A DNA stretch of 64,000 nucleotides from Psychrobacter immobilis (GTDB taxonomy: Bacteria; Pseudomonadota; Gammaproteobacteria; Pseudomonadales; Moraxellaceae), in the NCBI RefSeq assembly GCF_904846175.1, contig NZ_CAJGZM010000004.1, positions 124,001 to 188,000 of the forward strand, written 5' to 3'. Numbering within the stretch: position 1 is the stretch's first letter; every line of letters starts with the position of its first letter. Under the pieces are notes generated by a model. That model ran no database searches and had not been told where the DNA came from. It saw only the letters and a program-made list of their open reading frames with translations. Of this stretch, positions 1 through 8,418 are shown piece by piece. The position numbers and the translations under genes were made by a program.

Positions 1-308
1 CGCAAAATTACTCATAATAGTCATCTGTTGTTATTAGTTATGGTCAGTCGCCACACGATTGCTGTACGATTGCAAAAAGGGGTGAGATATTCACGTCAGT
101 TTAGCCCAAAGCTACCCTAAAAACCACGCACAATTACAAATACAGTAAGCTTCGGTTGTGGTTAAACTACGGTTGTTTCTTGGATAAAAGATAAAATAAA
201 ATTTTGCAATCAGCGCATCTTAAGTAAAAAAAGCACCTACTTATCAAGTAGATGCTTTAAATTCATTATTTCATGTAAATGAGTCAATGCTTTAAATAAA
301 AAACAGGC
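1..308. other. Non-coding left flank
   Basis: No convincing gene is visible in this stretch. The only clear structure is the hairpin at 231-257 that closes the roadblock gene on the minus strand. The remainder is AT-rich and could be the far end of a neighbouring intergenic region. Confidence 0.5.
231..257 (-). terminator. Intrinsic terminator of the roadblock gene
   Basis: On the minus strand a near-perfect 12-bp stem (AAGCATCTACTT pairing with AAGTAGGTGCTT, one G-T pair) encloses a 4-nt loop and runs into seven T residues. It lies about 50 nt beyond the stop codon of the minus-strand gene ending at 309. Confidence 0.75.
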
Positions 309-665
309 TTATGAAAATTCTAATTCAGTCTCGAAACCTTTTAGAATATGACGTGCCATGGCAAGGTTTGATTTTTGACGGTCAAGTACAAGGTATAAAA
401 ATAAGTTGTCATTACGTACCAATGGGCGTAACAAATGATACTGCTTACTCAAGGTAATAAGAATGTCTTCGATGTTCTCATTTAAACCTAACGCTTCTGC
501 AACTTTGCGCTTAGAGCGCAGCACTTCAGTATTACCAGCGGCAGCCAGTTCAAGATCGATGCCAGAGCCAAGAGTGGCCATTGCTAGACCAGATTCGCTG
601 TCTACTAACGCTGCTGCGATAAAGCCGTCAATGTCGTTTAATGCATCAAGTGATAACTTAGCCAT
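309..665 (-). CDS. Roadblock/LC7-domain protein
   Basis: A 118-residue soluble protein whose length and pattern fit a single Roadblock/LC7 (MglB-type) domain: an N-terminal helix, then a strand ending in a [14 protein letters not shown] segment typical of the fold, a central helix with charged residues, and C-terminal strands ([11 protein letters not shown]). Proteins of this fold act as dimeric partners or regulators of small Ras-like GTPases, as MglB does for MglA. No GTPase gene lies nearby, so the partner is unknown. The ATG is preceded by AAGG about 10 nt upstream. It stands alone between two minus-strand terminators, so it is probably monocistronic. The fold is fairly sure, the function is not. 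Confidence 0.7.
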   Translation of the reverse strand: MAKLSLDALNDIDGFIAAALVDSESGLAMATLGSGIDLELAAAGNTEVLRSKRKVAEALGLNENIEDILITLSKQYHLLRPLVRNDNLFLYLVLDRQKSNLAMARHILKGFETELEFS

Positions 666-888
666 GAGGATGTGCCTTAATTATTTGGGATAGGAATGGG
701 ATTGTTTTGCCGTCATTAGCCTTTGATAGCAAAATCCTTTAATAAAAAATCTTCTAACAAAAATCTTTTAATAAAAGGCTCGCAAGCAGTGGCTTTGCAA
801 AAAGTTTTTTAAGTAGCAGCTAAAAAATGGTATTGATTAGTTTAGCTACTCAAAAGAAGACGGTATTTAAGCATATCTCCATAAAAAA

Positions 889-961
889 ACAATCGTAAAC
901 CGACTAAAGCCACCTTTTACCCGATTATCGGTTAAAAATGACTTTTTCAGTTTACGATTGT
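889..961 (-). terminator. Nested-hairpin terminator after erpA
   Basis: A perfect 12-bp stem (ACAATCGTAAAC with GTTTACGATTGT) encloses a second smaller hairpin built on TACCCGAT/ATCGGTTA. On the minus strand the outer stem is followed by seven T residues. It lies about 65 nt after the erpA stop. Confidence 0.75.
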
Positions 962-970
962 ATACTTAAT

Positions 971-1000
971 TTTATCCCAACAGCACTGTATTGCTTCTAA
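971..1000. repeat. Partial copy of a dispersed repeat
   Basis: Thirty bases starting TTTATCCCAACAGC match 56676-56705, part of the palindromic element after the aldolase gene, at 25 of 30 positions by eye. Only this arm is recognisable here, so it may be a decayed remnant of the same repeat family. Confidence 0.45.
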
Positions 1001-1024
1001 AATGACGTAACTCTCTCGACCTGC

Positions 1025-1405
1025 TTAAAGAGAAAACGATGAACCGCAGCCGCAAGTAGTGGTGGCATTTGGGTTGGTGACGATAAAGCGCGCGCCCTCT
1101 AAGCCTTCGGTATAGTCAACGGTAGAACCTTGCAGATACTGATAGCTTAGCGAATCGACGACTAAGGTCACATCCTCATTATCAAAATTGGCATCATCTT
1201 CATTAAGCTCATTGGCAAAGTTAAAGCCATAAGAGAAGCCTGAACAGCCGCCACCCGTCACGTAGACACGCAGCATCAGGTTGCTGTCACCTTCTTCTTC
1301 ACGCAGGCGACGTACTTTTTTTGCCGCACTGTCAGTTAAGTTCAGCGCGGTTGGGTCGATCGGCTGACTTGAGCTTGGGTTAAATTGGTTGGCTGATTCG
1401 TTCAT
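1025..1405 (-). CDS. erpA: Iron-sulfur cluster insertion protein ErpA
   Basis: A-type carrier that passes Fe-S clusters to apoproteins. The protein of 126 residues carries the three family cysteines: C54 in [11 protein letters not shown] and C118/C120 in the C-terminal CGCGSSFSL. The ATG at 1405 is preferred over the longer frame from 1429 because GAGGT lies 7 nt before it. Relative to E. coli ErpA the N-terminus carries about 12 extra polar residues. The GCSGF and CGCGSSF motifs fit ErpA/IscA; ErpA is preferred because no isc genes are adjacent. It is a single gene followed by a strong terminator. Confidence 0.93.
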   Translation of the reverse strand: MNESANQFNPSSSQPIDPTALNLTDSAAKKVRRLREEEGDSNLMLRVYVTGGGCSGFSYGFNFANELNEDDANFDNEDVTLVVDSLSYQYLQGSTVDYTEGLEGARFIVTNPNATTTCGCGSSFSL

Positions 1406-1938
1406 ATCTACCTCAGTTGCTAAAATCAAATGATTTGTTTCTTATTTTTGCGAGGTCGTCTATTTATACTGGATAGGGCGACTGATGAGTAGCGGCTGAT
1501 AAAGCATAGGCTACGGTAATATATTTATATTTGGTCAAGGCATCTAGATGCTGATGTTGAGCGCTTATTTTGGCATTGCGACATTGTGGCATAGCGATTT
1601 GATGAATAGCAATGCTGCCGACGCTTAAAACTAGGCACTTAACTGCATGATGTCAATAGTGTTTTACTAGTATATCATAATTGGGGTATTGATTGATTTG
1701 TCAAGGGTGACAGCAGCGTTTGCAACGAGATAGCGGTTTTAAATAACAAACTTTTAAATCGTTCGCGCTCCATCATCATAACGAGTGGTTTTTAGCAGTA
1801 TAAAGAGTTGAATTTAAAATAGTTATTTAATCGTTTGCCTATGCGGCAAGCGTTTGAAATAATAGCCGCCTGTAAACATGCCAGACGTGTGTTTTTATTG
1901 CCTTAAGTTTTATATTATTGTTGAGATGAAGAAATTAT
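1406..1938. other. Divergent intergenic region erpA / yheS
   Basis: This 530-bp spacer separates two divergently transcribed genes and should hold both promoters. It contains no credible open frame. I could not pick out a convincing -35/-10 pair; an AT-rich TATATTATT block lies shortly before yheS. Confidence 0.4.
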
Positions 1939-3945
1939 ATGATCGAATTTAAAGACGTTGGTGTTCGCCGTGATGGTCGTGAGTTGTTTGCAGGGGCAAG
2001 CTTCCAGCTACATCCGGGCCATAAAGTTGGCTTGACGGGCAATAACGGTACAGGCAAATCTACCTTGTTTGCCTTATTATTGACACGCATGGGCACAGGT
2101 GATACCGAAGTGACGCTTGATAAGGGCGAAATCAGTATTCCTGATAGCTGGCATGTGGCGCACATGGCGCAAGAAGTTGGCGCGACCACACAAACGGCAA
2201 TTGATTATGTGTTAAGCGGCGATGAGCAGTGGTACGAGATTAATGCGGCTTTAAATGATTTAAGCAGTGTCAGTGACGATCAGATTGGCGTATTACATCA
2301 GCAGTTTGATGAGATTGATGGTTATCGTACGCCGACCAAAGCGGCACAAATCATGGCGGGTCTTGGTTTTAATACCAGCCAACATGAGCTGCCCGTAGAA
2401 GGGTTTTCGGGCGGCTGGCGTATGCGTTTAAACCTTGCTAAGACCTTGATGAGCCGTGCAGACTTGATGCTACTTGATGAGCCAACCAACCATTTGGACT
2501 TAGATGCGATTTTATGGCTTGAGACGTGGATTAATGCCTTTACTGGTTTGGTCATCGTTATCTCGCATGACCAGACATTCTTGGATAACACCGTTGGTCA
2601 TATCTTGCACGTTGAACAGCAAAAAATCACCCTTTATACCGGTAACTATCAGCAGTTTATTCGTACCCGTCATGAGCGTATGGCGCAGCAGCAGCAAGCG
2701 TTTGAAAAGCAAGAAGCAACTAAGGCGCATTTAGACGACTTTATTCGTCGTTTCCGCGCTAAAGCCAGTAAGGCAAAGCAAGCGCAGAGCCGTATCAAGC
2801 AGCTTGAGCGCATGGCGGAGTTGTCTCCAATGATGGCAGACAACCCGTTCTCGTTCCGCTTCTATGAGCCAGCGAATATGAGCTCTCCATTGATTGAGCT
2901 GACCGATGCCGATATCGGCTATAGTGATACCCCGCTCCTTTATAATGCCAATGTACAAGTGACTCCTGATACGCGTATCGGACTGCTAGGAATGAATGGC
3001 GCGGGTAAGTCGACCTTGATTAAAGCCTTGGTCGGTGAGCTTGGCGTGTTAAAAGGCAGTTATAACGTTTCAGATACGCTAAAGCTTGGCTACTTTAACC
3101 AGCATCAAATGGATATCCTTGACCCCAAAGCAACTCCGATAGAGATGCTGCGTCGTTTAGCAGGCAAAACGTCTGATGCGATGTTACGGTCGTTTTTGGG
3201 GAGCTTTGATTTCCGTGGCGACCGTATTGATACCATAAGTGAGCTATTCTCCGGTGGCGAGCGGGCGCGTTTAACCTTGGCTTTGATTGTTTGGCAACGT
3301 CCGAACGTGTTGGTACTCGATGAGCCAACCAACCATTTAGACCTACAAATGCGTCAGGCTTTGACCATCGCTTTGCAAGGATTTGAAGGGGCAGTGGTAC
3401 TGGTATCGCATGACCGCGAGCTGATTGCCAACGTCTGTGATGAGCTGTTTTTGGTCCATGACGGTATAATCGAAGAATTCGATGGCGACATCAGCGACTA
3501 TGGCAAATGGCTGGCTGAAAAACGTAAGCAAGAAAATACGCCCGATAAAAGCAATAGTAAGAAAAAGAGCAAAAAGGAAAGCAAGAAGTTTGTTTCACGT
3601 GAAACTAACGATACTGGGGTCAATCAGCAAGTGGGCAATAACGAGTCTCAACCTGCGCTTAGTAAAGATGCGCAGCGCAAATTAGCCGCTGAACAACGCA
3701 AATTAACTGCACCTATTCGCCGCGATATTGAGAATACAGAAAAAGCGTTGGCTGATATTGATAAGAAGTTAGCGACTCTTGAGACCAAGCTTGCCGATAC
3801 TGAGCTTTATGAAGAAAGCCGTAAAGCTGATTTAATGAAATTACTGAATGAGCAAACGGCGCTACAGCAGCAGCATAGCGATAATGAAGAAAAGTTATTG
3901 CTGGCGATGACGACCTTAGAAGAAATGGAAGCCAGTATAGGCTAG
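1939..3945 (+). CDS. yheS: ABC-F family ATPase YheS
   Basis: A 668-residue soluble protein with two ABC ATPase modules and no membrane segments, as expected of ABC-F proteins that act on ribosomes. Module 1: Walker A GNNGTGKS at 34-41, signature FSGGW at 156-160, Walker B LMLLDE at 176-181. Module 2: Walker A GMNGAGKS at 351-358, signature FSGGE at 437-441, Walker B LVLDE near 458-462. The modules are joined by a charged helical linker (about 245-295). After module 2 comes a Lys-rich stretch and a C-terminal coiled coil (about 585-668). Similarity extends over the whole length to E. coli YheS, including the FRAKASKAKQAQSRIK linker. The exact ribosomal role of YheS is less settled than that of EttA. 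It is monocistronic, ending at a strong bidirectional terminator. Confidence 0.93.
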   Translation: MIEFKDVGVRRDGRELFAGASFQLHPGHKVGLTGNNGTGKSTLFALLLTRMGTGDTEVTLDKGEISIPDSWHVAHMAQEVGATTQTAIDYVLSGDEQWYEINAALNDLSSVSDDQIGVLHQQFDEIDGYRTPTKAAQIMAGLGFNTSQHELPVEGFSGGWRMRLNLAKTLMSRADLMLLDEPTNHLDLDAILWLETWINAFTGLVIVISHDQTFLDNTVGHILHVEQQKITLYTGNYQQFIRTRHERMAQQQQAFEKQEATKAHLDDFIRRFRAKASKAKQAQSRIKQLERMAELSPMMADNPFSFRFYEPANMSSPLIELTDADIGYSDTPLLYNANVQVTPDTRIGLLGMNGAGKSTLIKALVGELGVLKGSYNVSDTLKLGYFNQHQMDILDPKATPIEMLRRLAGKTSDAMLRSFLGSFDFRGDRIDTISELFSGGERARLTLALIVWQRPNVLVLDEPTNHLDLQMRQALTIALQGFEGAVVLVSHDRELIANVCDELFLVHDGIIEEFDGDISDYGKWLAEKRKQENTPDKSNSKKKSKKESKKFVSRETNDTGVNQQVGNNESQPALSKDAQRKLAAEQRKLTAPIRRDIENTEKALADIDKKLATLETKLADTELYEESRKADLMKLLNEQTALQQQHSDNEEKLLLAMTTLEEMEASIG

Positions 3946-4003
3946 CACTACAAGACGCTTATCTCTTAGTTTTAATAAAAACCAAGAGATAAAAGCTAGT
4001 CAT

Positions 4004-4035
4004 AAAAAAGGGAAGGCTTAGGCCTTCCCTTTTTA
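4004..4035. terminator. Bidirectional terminator yheS / rlpA-like gene
   Basis: A near-perfect palindrome (GGGAAGGC, 4-nt loop, GCCTTCCC) flanked by A-runs and T-runs on both sides lies between two convergent genes and can serve both. A second hairpin, ATCTCTTAGTTTT with AAAACCAAGAGAT (3961-3990), sits just upstream. Confidence 0.85.
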
Positions 4036-4048
4036 GTATTTTATGTGC

Positions 4049-4411
4049 TTATTGCATACGATATTTACCATCACCATAAGAGAGTATCTTCATGGTAGTC
4101 GTACAAAGCTCGCAGTTTATTTGACCAGCAGCAGCTTTGGATAAATCCAGAATACGACCTTTAATAAAAGGTCCTCTATCTGTGATTTTTACAATCACGC
4201 TCTGCATTGTCTTTTTGTTGGTTACTTCTACTTTGGTCCCAAATGGTAACGTTTTATGCGCAGCGGTCAGAGAATTCATATTGAATATGCTGCCACTTGC
4301 GGTACGTTTGCCATGGAACTTACTACCATAGTAACTGGTATTGCCGGCAAAAACGGTGGTACTGAGCAGCAGCGATAAAGTGATGACTAAAGACTTGATT
4401 AAATAAGACAT
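4049..4411 (-). CDS. Small RlpA-like protein, exported
   Basis: A 120-residue protein with a signal peptide (hydrophobic stretch to residue 20, likely cleavage after TVFA at 22) followed by one double-psi beta-barrel domain. The core motifs of the RlpA family are present: SYYGSKFHGKRTASG, LTAAHKTLPFGTKVEVTN and ITDRGPFIKGRILDLS. RlpA proteins are septal peptidoglycan lytic transglycosylases acting on stem-free glycan strands. This one lacks both a lipobox cysteine and the C-terminal SPOR domain, so it is a minimal periplasmic form whose substrate and localisation are unknown. A lone gene, convergent with yheS. Confidence 0.85.
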   Translation of the reverse strand: MSYLIKSLVITLSLLLSTTVFAGNTSYYGSKFHGKRTASGSIFNMNSLTAAHKTLPFGTKVEVTNKKTMQSVIVKITDRGPFIKGRILDLSKAAAGQINCELCTTTMKILSYGDGKYRMQ

Positions 4412-4869
4412 TTAAAACCTGTATGCTATTGATGAGATAGACAGGTATTCTTGCCTATGTTATCCATACTCCCTGTGAGTACAAATAATGAAAGTATCTT
4501 ACAAGAAGGAGCTTGTTATATTATTACAGGCATGTAAAAGAACTCTTAAGGTCAAAACGTGCTATTTTTTCTAAAATTTTTAGATTTATCTATCTTAGAT
4601 AACGATGCTATGTATTTAATTTTATTAATAAAATCCCCATGATGTCCTATATACATAGCTTTTATACTTATACAATGAGTGATGGGTTTAATAGTGGGTG
4701 ACAGTACTGGTAATATTTATCTAACGGTACGAGCTTTTATTATTGTTATCATGATTACTAGATGATAATGGCGATCTGTTATGTCGCCGTTAAATAAACT
4801 TTCCTATCATCTCGTTTACATTGGCATAGCATTTCTTATCAACGTGCTTTTATATTGAGGAAAAATAAC
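4412..4869. other. Divergent intergenic region rlpA-like / cbpA
   Basis: About 460 bp of AT-rich sequence between divergent genes, with no credible gene. I looked for a sigma-32 promoter before cbpA and saw only an isolated CCCCATGA near 4633 without a matching -35, so heat-shock control is not shown. Confidence 0.4.
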
Positions 4870-5844
4870 ATGGCAGAAAAAAATTATTACGACATTTTAG
4901 GGGTCAAAAAAGACGCCACAGATGCTGACATTAAGAAGAAATATCGTAAGCTTGTGCGTCAATATCATCCTGACGTCAGTGACGCTCCCGACGCGGATAA
5001 TAAAATTGCAGAAATTAACAATGCTTATGAAACCATTAGAGACAAAGACAAGCGGGCGGAATACGATGCCATGCTCAACAATCCCTTTGCCGGTCAGGCT
5101 GGTGCGAGTGGATTCGGTGGGCAATCAGCGGGCGGACAAGGTGGCTACCGCTGGGAAGATATTAAAGGTCAGTTTGGCGAAGGCGAAGCTTATGGTGATG
5201 GCGGTTTTCGCTTCGATGATATTTTTTCCGCTTTTGGTCGCGGGGCAGGTGGACAATCGCAGCGTGGCGGTTTTGGCGCGCAAGATAGTAAGGGTCAGGA
5301 CCAGCATGCAGAGATTACGGTTGATTTGGCGTCGGTATATGACGGTGACGATTACAGCATTAAATTAAATGTGCCTACTCGTCAAGCAAACGGTAGTGTC
5401 GATTACGACAATAAAACGCTGAAAATTAAGATTCCAAAAGGCATCACCGATGGCAAACAAATTCGTCTAGCGGGACAAGGTGCAGCGGGTATTGGCGGTG
5501 GTAAAAATGGCGATTTATTTTTAAAGGTGAAGATTCGTCATGCCGATAATATCCGCATCGAAGGCGCTGACGTTTATCAAACCGTTAATATAGCGCCGTG
5601 GGAAGCAGCGCTCGGTGAAAAAATCAACGTCAGTACCCCAGCAGGGACGCTTGGCGTGACGATTCCTAGAAACAGTAAATCTGGCAGTAATCTGCGTTTA
5701 AAAGGTAAGGGCATTCCTGCTAAACAAGCGGGCGATTTATATTTAACCTTAAATATCGTTAACCCTGATATCAGTAGCGAGGCCGCTACCAAAGCTTATG
5801 AGCAGCTCAAAGAAGCTTTTGCTGAGACCAGTATCAGCCGTTAA
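4870..5844 (+). CDS. cbpA: DnaJ-like co-chaperone CbpA
   Basis: A 324-residue class B J-domain protein that stimulates DnaK-type Hsp70 and binds curved DNA in E. coli. The J domain spans about residues 4-70 with the HPD motif (YHPDVS). A Gly/Phe-rich linker follows (GFGGQSAGGQGG and later repeats), then the two C-terminal substrate-binding barrels and dimerisation segment. The zinc-finger cysteines of DnaJ are absent, which defines CbpA. The start at 4870 is chosen because GAGG lies 9 nt before this ATG; the longer TTG frame from 4855 would overlap that site. It is followed 112 bp later by its inhibitor gene cbpM. Confidence 0.94.
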   Translation: MAEKNYYDILGVKKDATDADIKKKYRKLVRQYHPDVSDAPDADNKIAEINNAYETIRDKDKRAEYDAMLNNPFAGQAGASGFGGQSAGGQGGYRWEDIKGQFGEGEAYGDGGFRFDDIFSAFGRGAGGQSQRGGFGAQDSKGQDQHAEITVDLASVYDGDDYSIKLNVPTRQANGSVDYDNKTLKIKIPKGITDGKQIRLAGQGAAGIGGGKNGDLFLKVKIRHADNIRIEGADVYQTVNIAPWEAALGEKINVSTPAGTLGVTIPRNSKSGSNLRLKGKGIPAKQAGDLYLTLNIVNPDISSEAATKAYEQLKEAFAETSISR

Positions 5845-5956
5845 CCAAAGCGATTAACAAATAGCAAAATGACGTGAAAAAGTAATGACTACAAACCCTG
5901 CAATAGAGATAAAGACCATACGATAACGATAAAATAAAAAGCAAACGAGGATAATC

Positions 5957-6283
5957 ATGATGAAACACTCGCCTGAATTTACCGATATTATCTTGAACTT
6001 AGATGAGCTCGTATCTGCCTGTGGCCAAGAGCGCCAATGGGTCATCGAATTGATTGAAGAAAATATCATCCAGTATGATGTGCCAGAGCGCCAACAATTC
6101 ACCGGTTATCAATTGACCACTGTGCGCCGTGCCTCACGCCTGAGCCGCGACTTTGAAGCTAGCGTGCCGGCGATTGGTCTGATACTGGAGTTATTAGATG
6201 AGGTTGAGCAGCTACGCCAATTTAAGCGCCAGCTCGACATGCAAACCCCAGTGATCGAAGTAGATGTTGATCATTTAAAGTAA
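5957..6283 (+). CDS. cbpM: Chaperone modulator CbpM
   Basis: A 108-residue protein of the CbpM/MerR-like fold, the specific inhibitor that binds the J domain of CbpA and blocks its co-chaperone and DNA-binding activity. The family pattern is visible: an early LDELVSACG segment, an ENIIQ-type turn, the YQLTTVRRASRLSRDFE recognition-helix region and a C-terminal coiled segment (ILELLDEVEQLRQFKRQL). GAGG lies upstream of the first of two adjacent ATG codons. The gene order cbpA-cbpM is the usual one and supports the call. Confidence 0.9.
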   Translation: MMKHSPEFTDIILNLDELVSACGQERQWVIELIEENIIQYDVPERQQFTGYQLTTVRRASRLSRDFEASVPAIGLILELLDEVEQLRQFKRQLDMQTPVIEVDVDHLK

Positions 6284-6322
6284 CTGTTTAAAACACTCGT
6301 TTGAAGCAAATGTTTAAAGCTG

Positions 6323-6355
6323 TTATTTAAAACTATTATTTAAAACTATTATTTA
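6323..6355. repeat. Short 13-bp tandem repeat
   Basis: The unit TTATTTAAAACTA occurs twice in tandem followed by a partial third copy, within a longer TTTAAA-rich spacer (6284-6400) after cbpM. It looks like replication-slippage sequence; no function is visible. Confidence 0.6.
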
Positions 6356-6411
6356 ATGCAACTATTTAAAGTGAATGTTTAAATTAATGAATCACCTACT
6401 ATTTAGCACAT

Positions 6412-6441
6412 AAAAAAAGGGTCTCTAATATGAGACCCTTT
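6412..6441 (-). terminator. Terminator of sstT
   Basis: The stem AAAGGGTCTC/GAGACCCTTT has a 6-nt loop and is followed on the minus strand by a T-run. It lies between convergent cbpM and sstT; the plus-strand T-tract is shorter. Confidence 0.8.
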
Positions 6442-6485
6442 ATTGTTTATAGAAAATACTTGAAAACAAGCTGCTTAGTTAAAAA

Positions 6486-7688
6486 TTAACGCGCATATTT
6501 TGGATCAGCTGCGGCAGTAAACAAGACGTCTGTAGAAGAGTTTAGTGCGGTCTCTGCCGAGTCTTGTATCACACCGATGATAAAGCCAATCGCCACTACT
6601 TGCATGGCAATGTCGTTTGGAATACTAAATAGGCTCGCTGCCAATGGAATCAATAGTAATGAGCCTCCAGCGACACCAGAAGCGCCGCAAGCACTAATTG
6701 TTGCTACCAAACTTAGTAGTAACGCTGACGCAAAGGTTACTTCGATACCAAGCGTATGCGCTGCCGCAAGGGTCAAAACGTTAATCGTAATCGCCGCGCC
6801 GGCCATATTAATGGTTGCGCCTAATGGAATGGTGACCGAATAAGTGTCTTCGTGTAGACCTAATTTACGCGCAAGGTTCATATTAACTGGTATATTGGCG
6901 GCTGATGAACGAGTAAAAAATGCTGTAATACCTGACTCACGTAAGCAGGTGAATACCAATGGGAAAGGGTTTTTGCCGGTCTTCACTAAGACAATCATTG
7001 GATTGACGACCAAAGCGATAAATATCATACAACCAACCAGTACCATTAAGATGCGCGCATAACCTGCTAGCGCAGCAAAGCCTGTCTCAGCGACCGTATT
7101 GGCAACCAAGCCTAAAATACCAAACGGCGCTAGAGCGATGACCCATTTTACCACTTGTGAGATGGCATCAGAAAAATCACCGACTACCGTACGCGCGGTA
7201 TCGCTGGCTTGACGCAAGGCAAAACCTATGATGATTGCCCAAGCTAAAATACCAATGTAATTGGCTTCGGCGATAGCATTTACCGGATTGGCGACCAAAT
7301 TCATCAGCAAGTTGGTCAATACTTCTTTAAGGTTCGCTGGCGGTACTTGCTCAATGGTGGCATTGACTAATATCAGCTCTGTGGGGAATAAGAAGCTGGC
7401 GCCAACCGCCGTTAGGGCGGCCAAAAAGGTGCCGAACATATACATAATCAGTACAGGTTTGACATACACCTCATTGCCACTGCGATGCTGGCTAATGGCT
7501 GCCATGACCAAAATAAATACCAATATCGGCGCGACCGCTTTTAGCGCCCCGACAAATAGCGTCCCTAATAATCCTAACGCAATGCCAACATTTGGTGCCA
7601 GCCAGCCAATCAAAACACCTAATATTAAACCGATAATAATGAGCGGTACCAACCCTATACGCTGGTACATCGCAATCAATGAACGCAT
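6486..7688 (-). CDS. sstT: Serine/threonine:Na+ symporter SstT
   Basis: A 400-residue inner-membrane transporter of the dicarboxylate/amino acid:cation symporter (DAACS) family that imports serine and threonine with sodium. About eight membrane segments plus re-entrant loops are evident. The substrate/sodium-binding region is seen in [17 protein letters not shown] and [14 protein letters not shown], and the C-terminal hairpin in [19 protein letters not shown]. Its length matches E. coli SstT (414). The ATG is preceded by GAGGG. A single gene with its own terminator. Confidence 0.93.
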   Translation of the reverse strand: MRSLIAMYQRIGLVPLIIIGLILGVLIGWLAPNVGIALGLLGTLFVGALKAVAPILVFILVMAAISQHRSGNEVYVKPVLIMYMFGTFLAALTAVGASFLFPTELILVNATIEQVPPANLKEVLTNLLMNLVANPVNAIAEANYIGILAWAIIIGFALRQASDTARTVVGDFSDAISQVVKWVIALAPFGILGLVANTVAETGFAALAGYARILMVLVGCMIFIALVVNPMIVLVKTGKNPFPLVFTCLRESGITAFFTRSSAANIPVNMNLARKLGLHEDTYSVTIPLGATINMAGAAITINVLTLAAAHTLGIEVTFASALLLSLVATISACGASGVAGGSLLLIPLAASLFSIPNDIAMQVVAIGFIIGVIQDSAETALNSSTDVLFTAAADPKYAR

Positions 7689-7883
7689 CTATACACCCTC
7701 GACTTAGTCAATAAATATGAGATTTTTTATAAAACCTAAAAGCAATCGAAGGATGGTAGCATTTTTTTAAGAGAAACGCCTATCTTTAACCTGTAGCTGC
7801 CTAGGCATATAGGGCTAAGAAAAAGTGCGGTATGAGAAAAGTAGAAATATTTTTTTGGACAAAAAATAAAGAGATTTGGTAGA

Positions 7884-8354
7884 TTAAACCTTGAAGTGTG
7901 TCAGCTCATAGCCTAATTGTTGATAAGCTTTATATTTGTGCCGACCTTCTTGCATACTGTTAGGGTCAGGTTTTATGAGCTCAAGTACGCGGCTAGGCTG
8001 AGCATTATTGGTCGCTGCCATAAAAGTATTAATGGGATGGATGGTGGTATTTAGGACAATACCTTTAAAATCGGCCGGCATATAGCTGCTAAGCAAAACA
8101 GGTGCGTCAACAGTCTCATTAACATCATCAGTGTCAGCAATAGTAGCGTCCAAAAATCGCTGATGTGGTATAAAGCTTGCGGCATCATGTGACCATAGCG
8201 CTTCATCAAGCGTCGATAGCAACTCATCCTCTTTTTCGATAAGAATCAATAACGATTGGCTGCTTTTATTAAGCGCCGTTTGGGTCAACTGACAAATAAA
8301 GCCCAAGAAATCTTGGGCTTTACTCTCACTCAAAACATAAAAACTGATGTTCAT
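7884..8354 (-). CDS. holC: DNA polymerase III chi subunit HolC
   Basis: A 156-residue protein matching the chi subunit of the clamp loader, which pairs with psi and links the replisome to single-strand-binding protein. Family landmarks are DEALWSHDAASFIPHQRF in the middle and the C-terminal YKAYQQLGYELTHF, both close to E. coli HolC. It lies directly after pepA in the same direction (64-bp gap), the conserved pepA-holC order of gammaproteobacteria. valS, the usual next gene, is not here. Confidence 0.92.
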   Translation of the reverse strand: MNISFYVLSESKAQDFLGFICQLTQTALNKSSQSLLILIEKEDELLSTLDEALWSHDAASFIPHQRFLDATIADTDDVNETVDAPVLLSSYMPADFKGIVLNTTIHPINTFMAATNNAQPSRVLELIKPDPNSMQEGRHKYKAYQQLGYELTHFKV

Positions 8355-8418
8355 AAATTCATTTTCATAAATTGTTCTGCATAAATTGGTTTTTCAGCAA
8401 TAGATTATTGATAACTGA

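Larger units (their letters stand above)
666..1024. other. Intergenic region, roadblock gene to erpA
   Basis: No gene is supported here. The stretch holds the nested-hairpin terminator of erpA (889-961) and, next to it, a 30-nt piece (971-1000) that resembles part of the palindromic repeat at 56576-56726. Nearer the roadblock gene there is AT-rich sequence with repeated CTTTTAATAAAA-like runs, where its promoter should lie, but no clear -35/-10 pair was found. Confidence 0.5.

Noticed and set aside
4560..4869. Heat-shock (sigma-32) promoter for cbpA
   Set aside because: Only a CCCCATGA is present; no CTTGAA-like -35 at the proper distance.
6284..6411. CRISPR-like repeat array after cbpM
   Set aside because: The units are 13 bp, contiguous and AT-only with no spacers; it is a simple tandem repeat.
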